From NCBI GenBank assembly GCA_002839355.1, contig PGXW01000008.1:1-64000 (forward strand): DNA of 64,000 nucleotides. Reading direction: 5' to 3'. Made by a program: the position numbers and the translations under genes. Under the pieces are notes generated by a model. It made no database searches and had not been told where the DNA came from. It saw nothing but the letters and a program-made list of their open reading frames with translations. This stretch comes from Spirochaetae bacterium HGW-Spirochaetae-2 (lineage in GTDB: Bacteria; Spirochaetota; Spirochaetia; Sphaerochaetales; Sphaerochaetaceae). Every line of letters begins with the position of its first letter. The first letter of the stretch is position 1. Shown here piece after piece: positions 1-8,891 of this stretch.

Positions 1-1
1 G

Positions 2-511
2 GTGGACAGACCGTTGAAGAAGGTGGTGGTGTATCTCGACCCCGGTGAATTCAGGACCACCTGGTTGGGCAACAAGAGCATCTACCGGACCCGCATGGCG
101 ATCGCCGACGGAGGCGAGCTCATCGTGCTGGCCCCCGGTGTGCATACCTTTGGAGAAGATAAGGAAATCGACCGTCTGATTCGCAAATACGGGTACAAGG
201 GTACCGATTTCGTCCTCAAGTCTGTCGCCCGAAACGATGAATTGAAGGAAAACCTCTCCGCGGCCGCCCATCTGATCCACGGATCGTCCGAAGGGCGTTT
301 CTCGATCCGCTATTGCCCCGGAGCCCTGACGACCGAAGAAGTGGAATCGGTGGGATACCTGTACGGAGACCTCAAGCAGATGCAGGAACGTTATGGCAAC
401 AACGAGGCCACCGAAGGCTGGAATACCACCGCCGACGGCGAAGAATATTACTACATATCGAATCCCGCGGTCGGGCTGTGGGCACACGCCGACCGTTTCA
501 AAGATGCATGA
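2..511 (+). CDS. C-terminal part of a LarA-like (DUF2088) protein, cut by the window edge
   Basis: The frame is open from the window edge, so the 5' part lies outside. The visible 169 residues match the C-terminal half of the nickel-dependent lactate racemase family (LarA, DUF2088): a 'GELIVLAPGVHTFGED' stretch (about residues 38-53) followed by 'IRKYGYKGT', both typical of that fold. LarA interconverts D- and L-lactate with a nickel pincer cofactor, but many paralogues act on other 2-hydroxy acids, so the substrate is open. It ends 45 nt before gnd on the same strand, with no terminator between them, so co-transcription with a sugar-acid or pentose phosphate gene is plausible. The GTG at base 2 is only the first possible start in view and should not be taken as the real one. 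Confidence 0.75.
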   Translation: MDRPLKKVVVYLDPGEFRTTWLGNKSIYRTRMAIADGGELIVLAPGVHTFGEDKEIDRLIRKYGYKGTDFVLKSVARNDELKENLSAAAHLIHGSSEGRFSIRYCPGALTTEEVESVGYLYGDLKQMQERYGNNEATEGWNTTADGEEYYYISNPAVGLWAHADRFKDA

Positions 512-556
512 AATACAAAATAAGCATATACTTAGGCAACCATAAGGAGACCCAAC

Positions 557-2014
557 ATGGGAAAGCAGGCTGACATCGGATTGATCGGATTGGCGGTAAT
601 GGGCCAGAACCTGGTCTTGAACATGAACGACCACGGATACACTGTAGCGGTGTACAACCGTACCGTTTCGAAAGTGGACGAATTCCTCAATGACGCGGCC
701 AAGGGTCGCGACACAATCATCGGCACCCGCTCGATCGAGGAATTGGTCGCATCGTTGGCAACACCGCGCAAGGTGATGCTCATGGTCAAGGCCGGCGAGG
801 TCGTCGACTCGTTCATAGACCTCCTGGTTCCCCACCTGGAGAAAGGCGATGTCATTATCGATGGTGGAAATTCCCATTTCCCCGACACCAACCGACGGAC
901 CGCGCAATTGCGTGAGAAGGGTATCCTCTATATCGGAACCGGTGTCAGCGGTGGAGAGGAAGGCGCGCGACGCGGTCCATCCATCATGCCGGGCGGAAAC
1001 AAGGAAGCATGGCCGTTGGTCAAGAATATCCTCCAGGACATCTCGGCGAAAGTGGACGATGGCAGCCCCTGTTGCGACTGGGTCGGCGAGGACGGTGCGG
1101 GCCACTATGTGAAGATGGTGCACAACGGGATCGAGTACGGCGACATGCAGATGATCTGCGAAGCCTACGACCTGCTGCATACCGGATTGGGACTGGACCA
1201 CGACGAACTCCACGACATATTCTCGGATTGGAACAAGGGCGACCTCGACTCCTATCTGATCGAAATTACCCGCGACATCATGAAGACCCGCGACGAGGAC
1301 GGCCAACCGTTGGTGGACAAGATCCTCGACAAGGCCGGACAGAAGGGAACGGGCAAATGGACGGGAATCAGCTCGCTGGACCTTGGTGTGCCGGTGACAT
1401 TGATTGTCGAAGCCGTGTATGCCCGTTGCCTCTCAGCACTGAAGACCGAACGGGTCAAGGCCTCCAAGATCATCGGTGGACCCGACCGTGCGATAGAAGG
1501 GGACCGGAAGGCCATTGTGGAGGATGCCCGCAAGGCGCTGTTCGCCTCCAAGATCGTCAGCTACGCCCAAGGGTACATGCTCATGCGCGAAGCGGCCAAG
1601 GAGAACGGTTGGGACCTGAACTATGGTGGCATCGCCCTCATGTGGCGTGGTGGATGCATTATCCGCAGCGTGTTCCTCGGCAAGATCAAGGAAGCGTTCG
1701 ACCATGACCCCCAATTGAGCAACCTGCTGGTCGACCCCTACTTCGTGCAGGTCATGGCCGATTGTCAGGGAGCCTGGAGACGAACGGTGGCCCGTGCGGT
1801 GACCGCGGGAATTCCCGTGCCCGCCATGAGCTCGGCGCTCTCGTTCTTCGACGGGTACCGCAGCGAGAAATTGCCCGCGAACCTGCTGCAGGCCCAACGC
1901 GACTACTTCGGTGCACACACCTACGAGCGCACCGACAAACCGGCCGGCGAGTTCTTCCACACGAACTGGACAGGAACCGGCGGCAACGTCTCGTCCTCGA
2001 CCTACCAGGTCTGA
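557..2014 (+). CDS. gnd: 6-phosphogluconate dehydrogenase, decarboxylating
   Basis: This 485-residue protein has the family's usual length for the long form. It oxidises and decarboxylates 6-phosphogluconate to ribulose 5-phosphate with NAD(P)+ in the cytosolic oxidative pentose phosphate pathway. The N-terminus shows the dinucleotide-binding loop 'GLIGLAVMGQN' (residues 8-18) and 'YNRT'. The substrate signature 'GVSGGEEGARRGPS' followed by 'IMPGG' lies near residues 130-148, and 'KMVHNGIEYGDM' near 185-196 carries the catalytic lysine region. The C-terminal tail 'LLQAQRDYFGAHTYER' is also typical. An AAGGAG ribosome site lies 8 nt upstream of the ATG. A strong terminator follows directly. 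Confidence 0.97.
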   Translation: MGKQADIGLIGLAVMGQNLVLNMNDHGYTVAVYNRTVSKVDEFLNDAAKGRDTIIGTRSIEELVASLATPRKVMLMVKAGEVVDSFIDLLVPHLEKGDVIIDGGNSHFPDTNRRTAQLREKGILYIGTGVSGGEEGARRGPSIMPGGNKEAWPLVKNILQDISAKVDDGSPCCDWVGEDGAGHYVKMVHNGIEYGDMQMICEAYDLLHTGLGLDHDELHDIFSDWNKGDLDSYLIEITRDIMKTRDEDGQPLVDKILDKAGQKGTGKWTGISSLDLGVPVTLIVEAVYARCLSALKTERVKASKIIGGPDRAIEGDRKAIVEDARKALFASKIVSYAQGYMLMREAAKENGWDLNYGGIALMWRGGCIIRSVFLGKIKEAFDHDPQLSNLLVDPYFVQVMADCQGAWRRTVARAVTAGIPVPAMSSALSFFDGYRSEKLPANLLQAQRDYFGAHTYERTDKPAGEFFHTNWTGTGGNVSSSTYQV

Positions 2015-2037
2015 TTGTCAAACAATCCACTCCCTAG

Positions 2038-2070
2038 AAAGGAGGCGCCCGGCGCCTCCTTTCCTGTTTT
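2038..2070 (+). terminator. Rho-independent terminator after gnd
   Basis: AAAGGAGGCGCC (2038-2049) pairs with GGCGCCTCCTTT (2051-2062), followed by a pyrimidine/T-rich tail. It separates gnd from the polyamine operon. Confidence 0.85.
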
Positions 2071-2179
2071 CCATCCGCTGTGCACGGCGGGAAAACACCT
2101 CGCCAGACGGGTGGAAGGCACAGGCGGCCACCTGTAGCCGGGTAGAGTGAAAAACCTCCGAATTGCTACTTGGAATCTA

Positions 2180-2208
2180 TTGACATGGAGGGTAAAATAC
2201 CCTATTAG
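2180..2208 (+). promoter_or_regulatory. Promoter of the pot operon with an overlapping palindrome
   Basis: TTGACA (2180-2185), a 17-nt spacer and TATTAG (2203-2208) form a good sigma-70-type promoter. The spacer contains the perfect inverted repeat AGGGTA-AAA-TACCCT (2189-2203), which reaches the first base of the -10 box. It is a candidate operator for an unidentified regulator. The remaining sequence from the gnd terminator to here (about 2071-2179) shows nothing else I can name. Confidence 0.6.
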
Positions 2209-2277
2209 TATCGCGTGCTTGCAGTAGTCCCCCGTCTCCTTTGCACAGGAATTCGGGCAACACGGCTACAAGGAGGA

Positions 2278-3414
2278 ATGGGAAAAAGATTGAAAGGTTT
2301 TGACGTTACGGTTAAGGACGTATCGCGGGCGTATGGAAGTTTCAAGGCCCTCGATGACGTAAGTATTGAAATCAGGAAAGGAGAGTTCTTCTCCCTTCTC
2401 GGTCCTTCCGGTTGCGGAAAAACCACACTCCTGCGGATCATAGCCGGCTTTGATTCGCCAGACAATGGAGTGGTCTTATTGGATGGCAAGGACATCCTCC
2501 CGCTACCCCCTGACAAACGGCAGGTGAACACCGTCTTCCAAAGCTATGCGTTGTTTCCCCATCTGAGCGTCTACGAGAATGTCGCGTTCCCGTTGCGCCT
2601 ACGCAAAGTCCCGGCGGCCAAGCTCGACGCGAAGGTTCGGGATTACCTGCACCTGGTACAACTCGACAACCACATGGACAAGAAACCGAGCATGCTCAGC
2701 GGCGGACAGAAGCAGCGTGTGGCCATAGCCCGGGCGTTGATCAACGAACCGAGCGTACTGCTGCTCGACGAACCGCTTTCGGCGCTCGATGCGAAGTTGC
2801 GGCAGAACCTGCTGGTTGAACTCGACCATCTGCACGACCAGATCGGCATCACCTTCATCTATGTGACCCACGACCAGAGCGAAGCGCTGTCGGTAAGCGA
2901 CCGTATCGCTGTCATGAACCAAGGCAAGGTCTTGCAGATCGGCACCCCGTATGAGATCTACGAGAGCCCGGCAACCGATTTCGTCGCACGGTTCATCGGC
3001 GAGACGAACCTGTTCCCGGCGGTCGTGAAACAATGCGTTCCCTATGAAGACTACTACATGACCACCTTGGATATCCCCGCGTTGGGAACCGAGATCAAGG
3101 TCACCGACTACGACAACCTCGCGGTCGGCCAGCATGTCTCGTTTACCGTCCGTCCCGAGAAGCTGAAGATCACCGGACACCAACCGACACGCGTCGGCAA
3201 GGACATCAACCTGTTCCGCGGCATTGTCGAGGAACCGATCTACAGCGGATTCCAGTCGAAGTACTATGTGAGCCTGGAGAACGGCACGGTCATCAAGGTT
3301 ATCCAACAGCACGCCAACTACATGGACGAAGGCCCCGACATCGATTGGAAGGACCAGGTTTTCGTATCGTGGAGTGCCGAGGACGGCTATATCGTCGAGG
3401 TGGTCGATTCATGA
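2278..3414 (+). CDS. potA: Spermidine/putrescine ABC transporter, ATP-binding protein
   Basis: This cytoplasmic ATPase of the PotABCD polyamine importer has 378 residues from ATG 2278. Walker A 'GPSGCGKT' is at residues 42-49, the signature 'LSGGQKQRVAIARAL' near 140-155 and 'LLLDEPLSALD' (Walker B, D-loop) just after, followed by a C-terminal TOBE-type domain with 'FTVRPEKL'. The frame is open further upstream to 2215, but those residues are not family-like. The AGGAGG at 2271-2276 is only 1 nt from ATG 2278, so the in-frame TTG at 2290 (13 nt away) is a possible alternative start. It overlaps potB by 4 nt (ATGA), which indicates translational coupling. In this operon the ATPase comes first, as in the classic potABCD order. 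Confidence 0.93.
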   Translation: MGKRLKGFDVTVKDVSRAYGSFKALDDVSIEIRKGEFFSLLGPSGCGKTTLLRIIAGFDSPDNGVVLLDGKDILPLPPDKRQVNTVFQSYALFPHLSVYENVAFPLRLRKVPAAKLDAKVRDYLHLVQLDNHMDKKPSMLSGGQKQRVAIARALINEPSVLLLDEPLSALDAKLRQNLLVELDHLHDQIGITFIYVTHDQSEALSVSDRIAVMNQGKVLQIGTPYEIYESPATDFVARFIGETNLFPAVVKQCVPYEDYYMTTLDIPALGTEIKVTDYDNLAVGQHVSFTVRPEKLKITGHQPTRVGKDINLFRGIVEEPIYSGFQSKYYVSLENGTVIKVIQQHANYMDEGPDIDWKDQVFVSWSAEDGYIVEVVDS

Positions 3415-4313
3415 ATAGCCACATCCAGGAAAAACGCGGCCGACGGTTGGGAATCACCTATTCGGCGCCGATGGGCTTGTGGCTGACATTCTTTTTCCTC
3501 GTGCCGCTGTGCATCATCATCCTCTACAGCTTTTTGAAGAAGGGTCTCTATGGTGGTGTCGAGTGGGAATTCACCCTCACCGCCTATCGGCAGATGTTGA
3601 ACCCGAACTTCATGCGGGTGTTCCTCCGCACCTTGTGGGTAGCCGCCCTCTCCACCGTGATCACCATCACCTTGGCCCTTCCCTGCGGGTACGCCATGGC
3701 GCGCAGCCGGCACCAGGTCATGTGGCTCGCACTGGTGATCATCCCGTTCTGGACCAATTCGCTCATCCGCATCTACGCGTGGATCGCAATCCTCTCCAGC
3801 GAGGGGTTTGTCAACGAAGCGTTGAAGGCGTTGGGTGTCATCGGGGAGAGTCTTCCGCTCATCTACAACCAGGGGGCCGTGATCACCGTCCTCATCTACA
3901 TGTACATTCCGTTCGCCATCCTGCCGCTGTTCACCACGATCGACAAGTTCGATTTCCAGCTGCTCGAGGCTGCCCGTGACTTGGGGGCCTCGAAACCGGA
4001 ATCGATCTTCAAGGTCATGATACCGAATATCCGCAGCGGCATCATCACCGCGGTGATCTTCACCTTCATCCCGATCTTCGGTGCCTATACCGTTCCGTTG
4101 CTCGTCGGTGGAAAAGACTCCTACATGATCGGCAACATCATCGTCGACCAGGTCACCAAGACACGCAACTGGCCGCTGGCCTCCGCCTTCAGCCTGGTCA
4201 TCACGGTGGTCAGTACCATCGGTGTGATCTGGATGATGACCTCGACAGCCAGCGAACGGGCACGGTTGAAGGCCCCGGCGCAGGTCGTCGACGCCAACGG
4301 AGGTATCACATGA
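3411..4313 (+). CDS. potB: Spermidine/putrescine ABC transporter, permease PotB
   Basis: This 300-residue inner-membrane permease has several hydrophobic segments, the first at about residues 22-42. The cytoplasmic EAA loop, which docks to the ATPase, reads 'LLEAARDLGASKPESIFKVM' near residue 190. The start ATG overlaps the potA stop (ATGA), and the same 4-nt overlap joins it to potC. Longer upstream readings in this frame lie inside potA and are not used. The order A-B-C-D and the paired permeases support a polyamine rather than a sugar importer. Confidence 0.93.
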   Translation: MNSHIQEKRGRRLGITYSAPMGLWLTFFFLVPLCIIILYSFLKKGLYGGVEWEFTLTAYRQMLNPNFMRVFLRTLWVAALSTVITITLALPCGYAMARSRHQVMWLALVIIPFWTNSLIRIYAWIAILSSEGFVNEALKALGVIGESLPLIYNQGAVITVLIYMYIPFAILPLFTTIDKFDFQLLEAARDLGASKPESIFKVMIPNIRSGIITAVIFTFIPIFGAYTVPLLVGGKDSYMIGNIIVDQVTKTRNWPLASAFSLVITVVSTIGVIWMMTSTASERARLKAPAQVVDANGGIT

Positions 4314-5242
4314 GCACCTCCCCAAAAATGAAGTCCGCCGCAGTCGCGGCAAAGCTGAAGAAGCAGCCGAAGAAGACACGGTTGGAGCCGTCCCGGTTGG
4401 TCGAGGCCCCGAAGGGAACGCAGGGGCCCTACAAGCTGCCGAAGAACCAGATGTTCCAGGACCACCGCAAGTTCGGTTTCTCGAATATCATGCTGGTGTT
4501 GGTGATCGCCTTCCTGTTCATGCCGCTGTTCGTGGTGGTGACCTATTCGTTCAACGCCTCCAGGGGGATGCGCTGGACCGGGTTCTCGCTCCAATGGTAC
4601 TACAAGCTGTTCTTCGATTCGAAGGAGTTGTGGCGTGCGTTCGCCAACAGTTTCGTCATCGCGATCACCAGCTCGATTGTCGCGACGTTCCTGGGTTCGC
4701 TCTCGGCGATCGGTATCAAGTGGTACAAGTTCAAGTCGCGCGCGTATATCCAAGTCGTCAGTTTCCTACCCATGGTCCTGCCCGAGGTGATCATCGGTAT
4801 CTCCATGCTGATCTTCTTCACCGCGGTAAGGATTCCGTTGGGCATGTTCTCGATCTTCGTGGCACACACCACGTTCAACCTTCCGTTCGTCTTCCTGTTG
4901 GTCTCGGCACGCCTGGAGGAGTTCGACTTCTCGGTCATCGAAGCGGCCCGGGATTTGGGTGCGACCGAACGGCAGACCTTGATGAAGGTGATCGTACCGT
5001 CGATCATGCCGGGTGTCATGTCCGGGTTGCTCATGGCGATCACGATGAGCTTGGAGGATTTCGTCATCACGTTCTTCGTATCGGGTCCCGGGTCCACCAC
5101 CCTGCCCCTATACGTGTACTCGATGATCCGTTACGGGGTTTCGCCGGTGATCAATGCCCTCTCGCTGGTACTCATTTTAGGTATCATGCTGTTGGCATTG
5201 GGCTTCAGGCGCTTCCTCAAGACGATCGCAGCATCGAGTTAG
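4310..5242 (+). CDS. potC: Spermidine/putrescine ABC transporter, permease PotC
   Basis: This is the second inner-membrane permease, 310 residues. The N-terminal 50 or so residues are a lysine/proline-rich cytoplasmic extension ('KLKKQPKKTRLEPSR') not usual in PotC, where the first membrane helix starts almost at once. From about residue 60 it matches PotC, with the EAA loop 'VIEAARDLGATERQTLMKVI' near residue 205 and 'PSIMPGVMSG' after it. It starts within the potB stop (ATGA). The extension could be a lineage-specific feature, or translation might start later; no better ribosome site is visible inside. Confidence 0.92.
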   Translation: MSTSPKMKSAAVAAKLKKQPKKTRLEPSRLVEAPKGTQGPYKLPKNQMFQDHRKFGFSNIMLVLVIAFLFMPLFVVVTYSFNASRGMRWTGFSLQWYYKLFFDSKELWRAFANSFVIAITSSIVATFLGSLSAIGIKWYKFKSRAYIQVVSFLPMVLPEVIIGISMLIFFTAVRIPLGMFSIFVAHTTFNLPFVFLLVSARLEEFDFSVIEAARDLGATERQTLMKVIVPSIMPGVMSGLLMAITMSLEDFVITFFVSGPGSTTLPLYVYSMIRYGVSPVINALSLVLILGIMLLALGFRRFLKTIAASS

Positions 5243-5359
5243 TGCTCTGTACCGGCATGGGCTGTACAGAACACCGACTCCCCTACACAGTCGATAGCGT
5301 CCCAGGGTATGGCCGTATGGTTGTCCTGGGCGTTCAAATACCCTCTTAAGGAGGATACT
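5243..5359 (+). promoter_or_regulatory. Intercistronic inverted repeats between potC and potD
   Basis: Two inverted repeats lie here: CTGTAC/GTACAG around 5247-5269 and CCCAGG/CCTGGG around 5301-5330. The latter sits 30 nt before the potD start. Such hairpins between transporter genes often stabilise or uncouple expression of the binding protein; that role here is inference. AAGGAGG at 5348-5354 is the potD ribosome site. Confidence 0.45.
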
Positions 5360-6439
5360 ATGGAAAAGAAAGCGTTCACTAGAGGTTGGATGGTCGCCGT
5401 GGCCGCCACACTTCTCGTCGTTTCTCTGTTCTTCGCAACCGGATGTTCGAAAGACGAGGCATCCTCGAAAGGCAGCGGGAAGACGCTGTATCTCTACAAC
5501 TGGACCTATTATACCCCGGAATCCGTGATCGAGAAATTCGAGAAGGAATACGGTGTGAAGGTCGTGCTGGACTACTTCGCATCGAACGAAGACATGTTCG
5601 CCAAGCTCAAGGCCGGTGGAAGCGGGTACGATATCGTATTCCCATCGCAGGACTACACCTCGATCATGATGGCCGAGAAGATGTTGCTGCCGATCGACAA
5701 GAGCAAGATTCCCAACCTGCAGTACATCAGTCCCCTGGTGCTCGGCAAAGCCACCTACGATCCCGACATGTCGTGGTCGGTCCCCTACTTCATGGGTGCG
5801 AGTGGTATCGCGGTCAACAAGACCAAGGTTGCCGATTATGCACGCGACTGGAGTATCTTCGCCGATAAGAAGCTTGCCGGACGTATGAGCATGCTCGACG
5901 ATATGCGGGAGGTCATGGGTGATGCCTTGGCGCACCTCGGATACTCGGTCAACTCGACCGACGATGCCGAACTTGCGGCGGCACAGAAGCTGGTGAATGA
6001 AAAATGGAAGCCCAATCTGGTCAAATTCGACGCGGAAGGGTTTGCCAAGAGTTTCTCCACCGGTGAATTCTGGGTAGTGCACGGGTATGCCGAAGCGGTG
6101 TTCGAGGAGCTTGAGGAGAACCGTTGGGACGAGGTCGATTTCTTCCTCCCACCCGAAGGCGGTCCGATGTATCTCGACTCCATGGTCATTCCCAAGGGGG
6201 CCAGGAATATCGAGTTGGCCCACCAGTTCATCGACTTTATCCATCGTCCCGAGATCTATGCCGAGTTCCTCGACCGGTTCCACTTCCCCGCTTCGGTCCA
6301 TACCAAGGCAGCCGAGCTCATGACGGTCGAACCGTTCTATCAGGGTGAGGATCTGGCGAACTATGAATTGAAGAACGATGTCGGTGCAGACCTCGAGAAA
6401 TACAACGAGATCTGGCAGACGATCCGGTACGTAAACTGA
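5360..6439 (+). CDS. potD: Spermidine/putrescine-binding lipoprotein PotD
   Basis: This is the solute-binding protein of the importer, 359 residues from ATG 5360, which has AAGGAGG 5 nt upstream. The N-terminus is a lipoprotein signal: basic start, hydrophobic core, then 'FFATGC' with the probable lipidated Cys29 (a relaxed lipobox, as in spirochaetes). The mature part opens with 'LYLYNWTYYTPESVIEKFE', the hallmark of PotD/PotF proteins, and contains 'GSGYDIVFPSQDY' and 'SVPYFMGASGIAVNK'. It should be anchored to the outer face of the inner membrane and deliver polyamines to PotBC. It ends the operon ahead of a bidirectional-looking terminator. Confidence 0.94.
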   Translation: MEKKAFTRGWMVAVAATLLVVSLFFATGCSKDEASSKGSGKTLYLYNWTYYTPESVIEKFEKEYGVKVVLDYFASNEDMFAKLKAGGSGYDIVFPSQDYTSIMMAEKMLLPIDKSKIPNLQYISPLVLGKATYDPDMSWSVPYFMGASGIAVNKTKVADYARDWSIFADKKLAGRMSMLDDMREVMGDALAHLGYSVNSTDDAELAAAQKLVNEKWKPNLVKFDAEGFAKSFSTGEFWVVHGYAEAVFEELEENRWDEVDFFLPPEGGPMYLDSMVIPKGARNIELAHQFIDFIHRPEIYAEFLDRFHFPASVHTKAAELMTVEPFYQGEDLANYELKNDVGADLEKYNEIWQTIRYVN

Positions 6440-6464
6440 CCAATTCCACAAGACTTGAAGATTC

Positions 6465-6496
6465 GGGGGATGCCTTCCAGGGTGTCCCCCTTTCCT
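6465..6496 (+). terminator. Terminator after potD, between convergent genes
   Basis: GGGGGA (6465-6470) pairs with TCCCCC (6485-6490), and the stem can be extended by inner GCC/GG pairs. A T-rich run follows. It lies between potD and the convergent SDR gene. Confidence 0.7.
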
Positions 6497-6514
6497 TATC
6501 CCAACACCAGACAT

Positions 6515-7315
6515 TCAGGCCCCGATATCCAGCCATTTCCCTTGTGATTTTGTCCACCGTTTGTACAACACCATCGTTATGAACGTACGGGGCAGCAAGT
6601 GCCCGAAAAGCGACAGGATGCGGTTGGCAATTCCGGGAATGTAGACTAGTTTTCCGGCCAGGGCCCTGTCGATGGTGTTCCGGGTGACAACCTCGATCCT
6701 GTTGGTTGTCATATCTCCCCAAATTCCCTGCGCCTTGATACCATCCATCGCATCCCGGGTAGTCACCAATCCGCCCGGACATACTGCCAGAACATGTACG
6801 TGGCGATTTTTCAGTTCTTCTCCAAGAGCGTAGGCAAAATCAAGCAGGAATCGTTTGGATGCCGCATATGTGGCTTTCAAGGGAATGGGATACTGGGATG
6901 CCAGACTGGACACGAACACCAGTGAGAATGATTTCCCTATTGCCCGCCGGGAAAGGATGGCATGGGTTATCCGCAATGTGGCGCAAATGTTCAGCGAGAC
7001 TATGGTCAACACATTTTTTCGCGATTGTTCGAGAAAGCCTCCCTCGAAATCCAATCCGGCCACATTGAGCAACATATCGAATTGGATACCATACGTGTCG
7101 AGATGTGCGAGAAGCCTGTCCACATCCATATCGTCGGTGAGATCGCACGCCATGGTCGCGACAACCACCGGGAATTGTCGCTCCACACCATTGCGCAGGG
7201 AGTCCAGACCCGTTTTGTTGATATCGGTCAAAAACAGGTGGTAACCCCGACGGGCACACTCGATTGTCAATGCCCGTCCCAATCCACCACTGGCACCGGT
7301 GATCAAGACATTCAT
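6515..7315 (-). CDS. Short-chain dehydrogenase/reductase (SDR)
   Basis: This is a 266-residue classical SDR. The cofactor loop is 'TGASGGLG' (residues 6-13), followed by 'DLTDD', 'LLNVAGLDFEGG' (NAG-like motif), a catalytic serine in 'VFVSSLASQYP' and the 'YAASK' active-site pair. 'VCPGGLVTT' matches the PG motif. The C-terminal segment 'ILSLFGHLLPRTFITMVLYKRW' is hydrophobic and basic, as in membrane-associated SDRs of the DltE/YqjQ type, so it may act on a lipid or steroid-like substrate; this is inference. ATG 7315 was chosen because it begins the Rossmann strand and overlaps the stop of the next SDR by 4 nt. Confidence 0.88.
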   Translation of the reverse strand: MNVLITGASGGLGRALTIECARRGYHLFLTDINKTGLDSLRNGVERQFPVVVATMACDLTDDMDVDRLLAHLDTYGIQFDMLLNVAGLDFEGGFLEQSRKNVLTIVSLNICATLRITHAILSRRAIGKSFSLVFVSSLASQYPIPLKATYAASKRFLLDFAYALGEELKNRHVHVLAVCPGGLVTTRDAMDGIKAQGIWGDMTTNRIEVVTRNTIDRALAGKLVYIPGIANRILSLFGHLLPRTFITMVLYKRWTKSQGKWLDIGA

Positions 7316-8166
7316 GATACATCTCCATAGGTAACGGCACATAACCGTTCGCTGAGAGCGAACAGTCGCCGTGCGTTGTCATCCGTTACTTGATGACTGT
7401 ACGATTGTTCCTTACATCCGTAGTAGTAGAACCCCGACGGATATTCCTGCTGTGAACAAAGATACCGGTAGGTTTGGGCGGGAATGCTTGGAGCGACCCC
7501 AAATCTTTTCCGTATCGACCATATCAGGCTTACCATGCTTCCGGTCTGCTTGTTCCCGATATCGGTCTGCACCAATCCGGGATCCACCGCATAAGCACGC
7601 AAACCTAGGGACCCATAACGGTTGTTCAGTTCCTTCGTGAACAGGAGGTTGCACAGTTTGGATTGTTTATAGGCTAGAAGGGGATTGTAACTCCGTTCCA
7701 ACATGATATCGTCCCAATGGATCCTTACTCCCTTGTGTGAATTGCTCGAAGTCATGACAACCCTTCCCCTGGCAGCAAGCACATACGGCAACAATCGGCT
7801 GGTCAACAGGAACCCTGCCAGATGGTTGAGTGCGAACTGCTGCTCATACCCCTCTTCGGTCGTTGCATACCAGCTCCTGACGCCACCGACGTTGTTAATC
7901 AAGGCGTGCACCTTGCCCCCACAGGTTTGGACAATATGCGGTTCCAGTTCATCGGCTATGCGATGCACCTCCCGTTGTTGCATAAGATCGGCGGCCTTGA
8001 ATAGACATTCACCCGTGGGATCCGATGCGTGAACCAATTGTTCCGCTTTGCGGCAAGACTGTTCGCTATGCCCTATCCCGATAACCCGGTATCCATCCAT
8101 GGCCAGTGTTGTAGCGATAGCAAGTCCTATCCCGGAGGTTGCTCCAGTGATGATGATGGTTTTCAT
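7312..8166 (-). CDS. Short-chain dehydrogenase, retinol-dehydrogenase-like
   Basis: This is a 284-residue SDR, translated just before and coupled (ATGA overlap) to the SDR at 6515-7315. It has 'TGATSGIG' (residues 7-14), 'NNVGG', 'VMTSSNSHKG' with the catalytic serine, and 'YKQSK' with Tyr/Lys. 'VDPGLVQTDIG' resembles the retinol dehydrogenase/WWOX-like subgroup. The ATG at 8166 has AAAGGA 9 nt upstream; another ATG 9 nt earlier is possible. The long upstream open frame overlaps the next gene and is not used. Two adjacent SDRs of different subgroups suggest a two-step redox conversion of one hydrophobic substrate, but nothing here names it. Confidence 0.88.
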   Translation of the reverse strand: MKTIIITGATSGIGLAIATTLAMDGYRVIGIGHSEQSCRKAEQLVHASDPTGECLFKAADLMQQREVHRIADELEPHIVQTCGGKVHALINNVGGVRSWYATTEEGYEQQFALNHLAGFLLTSRLLPYVLAARGRVVMTSSNSHKGVRIHWDDIMLERSYNPLLAYKQSKLCNLLFTKELNNRYGSLGLRAYAVDPGLVQTDIGNKQTGSMVSLIWSIRKRFGVAPSIPAQTYRYLCSQQEYPSGFYYYGCKEQSYSHQVTDDNARRLFALSERLCAVTYGDVS

Positions 8167-8180
8167 TCCCTGCATTCCTT

Positions 8181-8891
8181 TTATCGGACAAACCAGTTCC
8201 AAACATGCCAGAACCCCAAGGCACCGGCTTTCGTAGCGAGAACCGCATACCCTATGGTAAAAAAGATGACGAACACTATAATCGATACTTGCAAGGTCCG
8301 TTTGAATACGTTGGCTTTTGTTCCTGACAGGTGGTACCCCCAAGGCAATGGAGGATACTGGGCTCCGAAAAGCATCCTCTTGTGCCACCGGATACTTGCC
8401 TTGATCATTTGCCCAACCTGCATGCCCAGACGGTAGACACAGAGCGCCAGCACGAGAGCAAGACCAAGGCAAGATACCCCTAGCAACACAGCACCAGAAT
8501 AAGGCATAGGTGGGATAATCTGCGCAATATCGATGTCACTTATCAGCAGTATCCCCAATACAGCGAAGGCCAGGGCCGAGGCTGCCAGCAATGTCACCAA
8601 ACCAGCGAGTAGCAGGTATCCCGCCCCTTCACCGATCGATGCAAAGAACAGCCCGATCCGCACGGTCCAGGAGTCTTCCGGTTTCCCTGTCACGTCCCCT
8701 TTCTCCATAACGTATTGTGCAGCGATTTCTTGTGGAGCGCCCAGTTTTGCAGCCACTTCCTCCTCGGTATGTCCATCGGACAACTTGAAGGCAAAATGTT
8801 GTTCATATTCAGAGAGAATATCTTCGATATCCTCGACATCCATCTTTTTCAACTCACTCTTCAATTGATTGAAGTACTCACGCCTTGTCAT
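8181..8891 (-). CDS. HAAS/DUF1700 domain membrane protein
   Basis: This is a 236-residue protein. The N-terminal 75 residues ('MTRREYFNQLKSELKKM', 'ILSEYEQHF', 'EEEVAAKLGAPQEIA') match the HAAS/DUF1700 domain, which is commonly found next to PadR regulators. The rest contains about four hydrophobic segments (near residues 85-110, 125-150 and the C-terminal 205-225). It overlaps the end of the PadR gene by 14 nt, so the two are co-translated. PadR plus HAAS pairs are widespread and thought to respond to envelope conditions; the exact signal is unknown. The downstream SDR genes start 14 nt later and may belong to the same operon. Confidence 0.82.
   Translation of the reverse strand: MTRREYFNQLKSELKKMDVEDIEDILSEYEQHFAFKLSDGHTEEEVAAKLGAPQEIAAQYVMEKGDVTGKPEDSWTVRIGLFFASIGEGAGYLLLAGLVTLLAASALAFAVLGILLISDIDIAQIIPPMPYSGAVLLGVSCLGLALVLALCVYRLGMQVGQMIKASIRWHKRMLFGAQYPPLPWGYHLSGTKANVFKRTLQVSIIVFVIFFTIGYAVLATKAGALGFWHVWNWFVR

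Noticed and set aside
3387-4379. Long minus-strand frame opposite potB
   Set aside because: Rich in Asp, His, Arg and Gly without structure; a typical antisense shadow of a G+C-rich membrane protein gene.
5177-6514. 445-codon minus-strand frame opposite potD
   Set aside because: Antisense shadow; potD has clear family motifs, lipobox and ribosome site on the plus strand.
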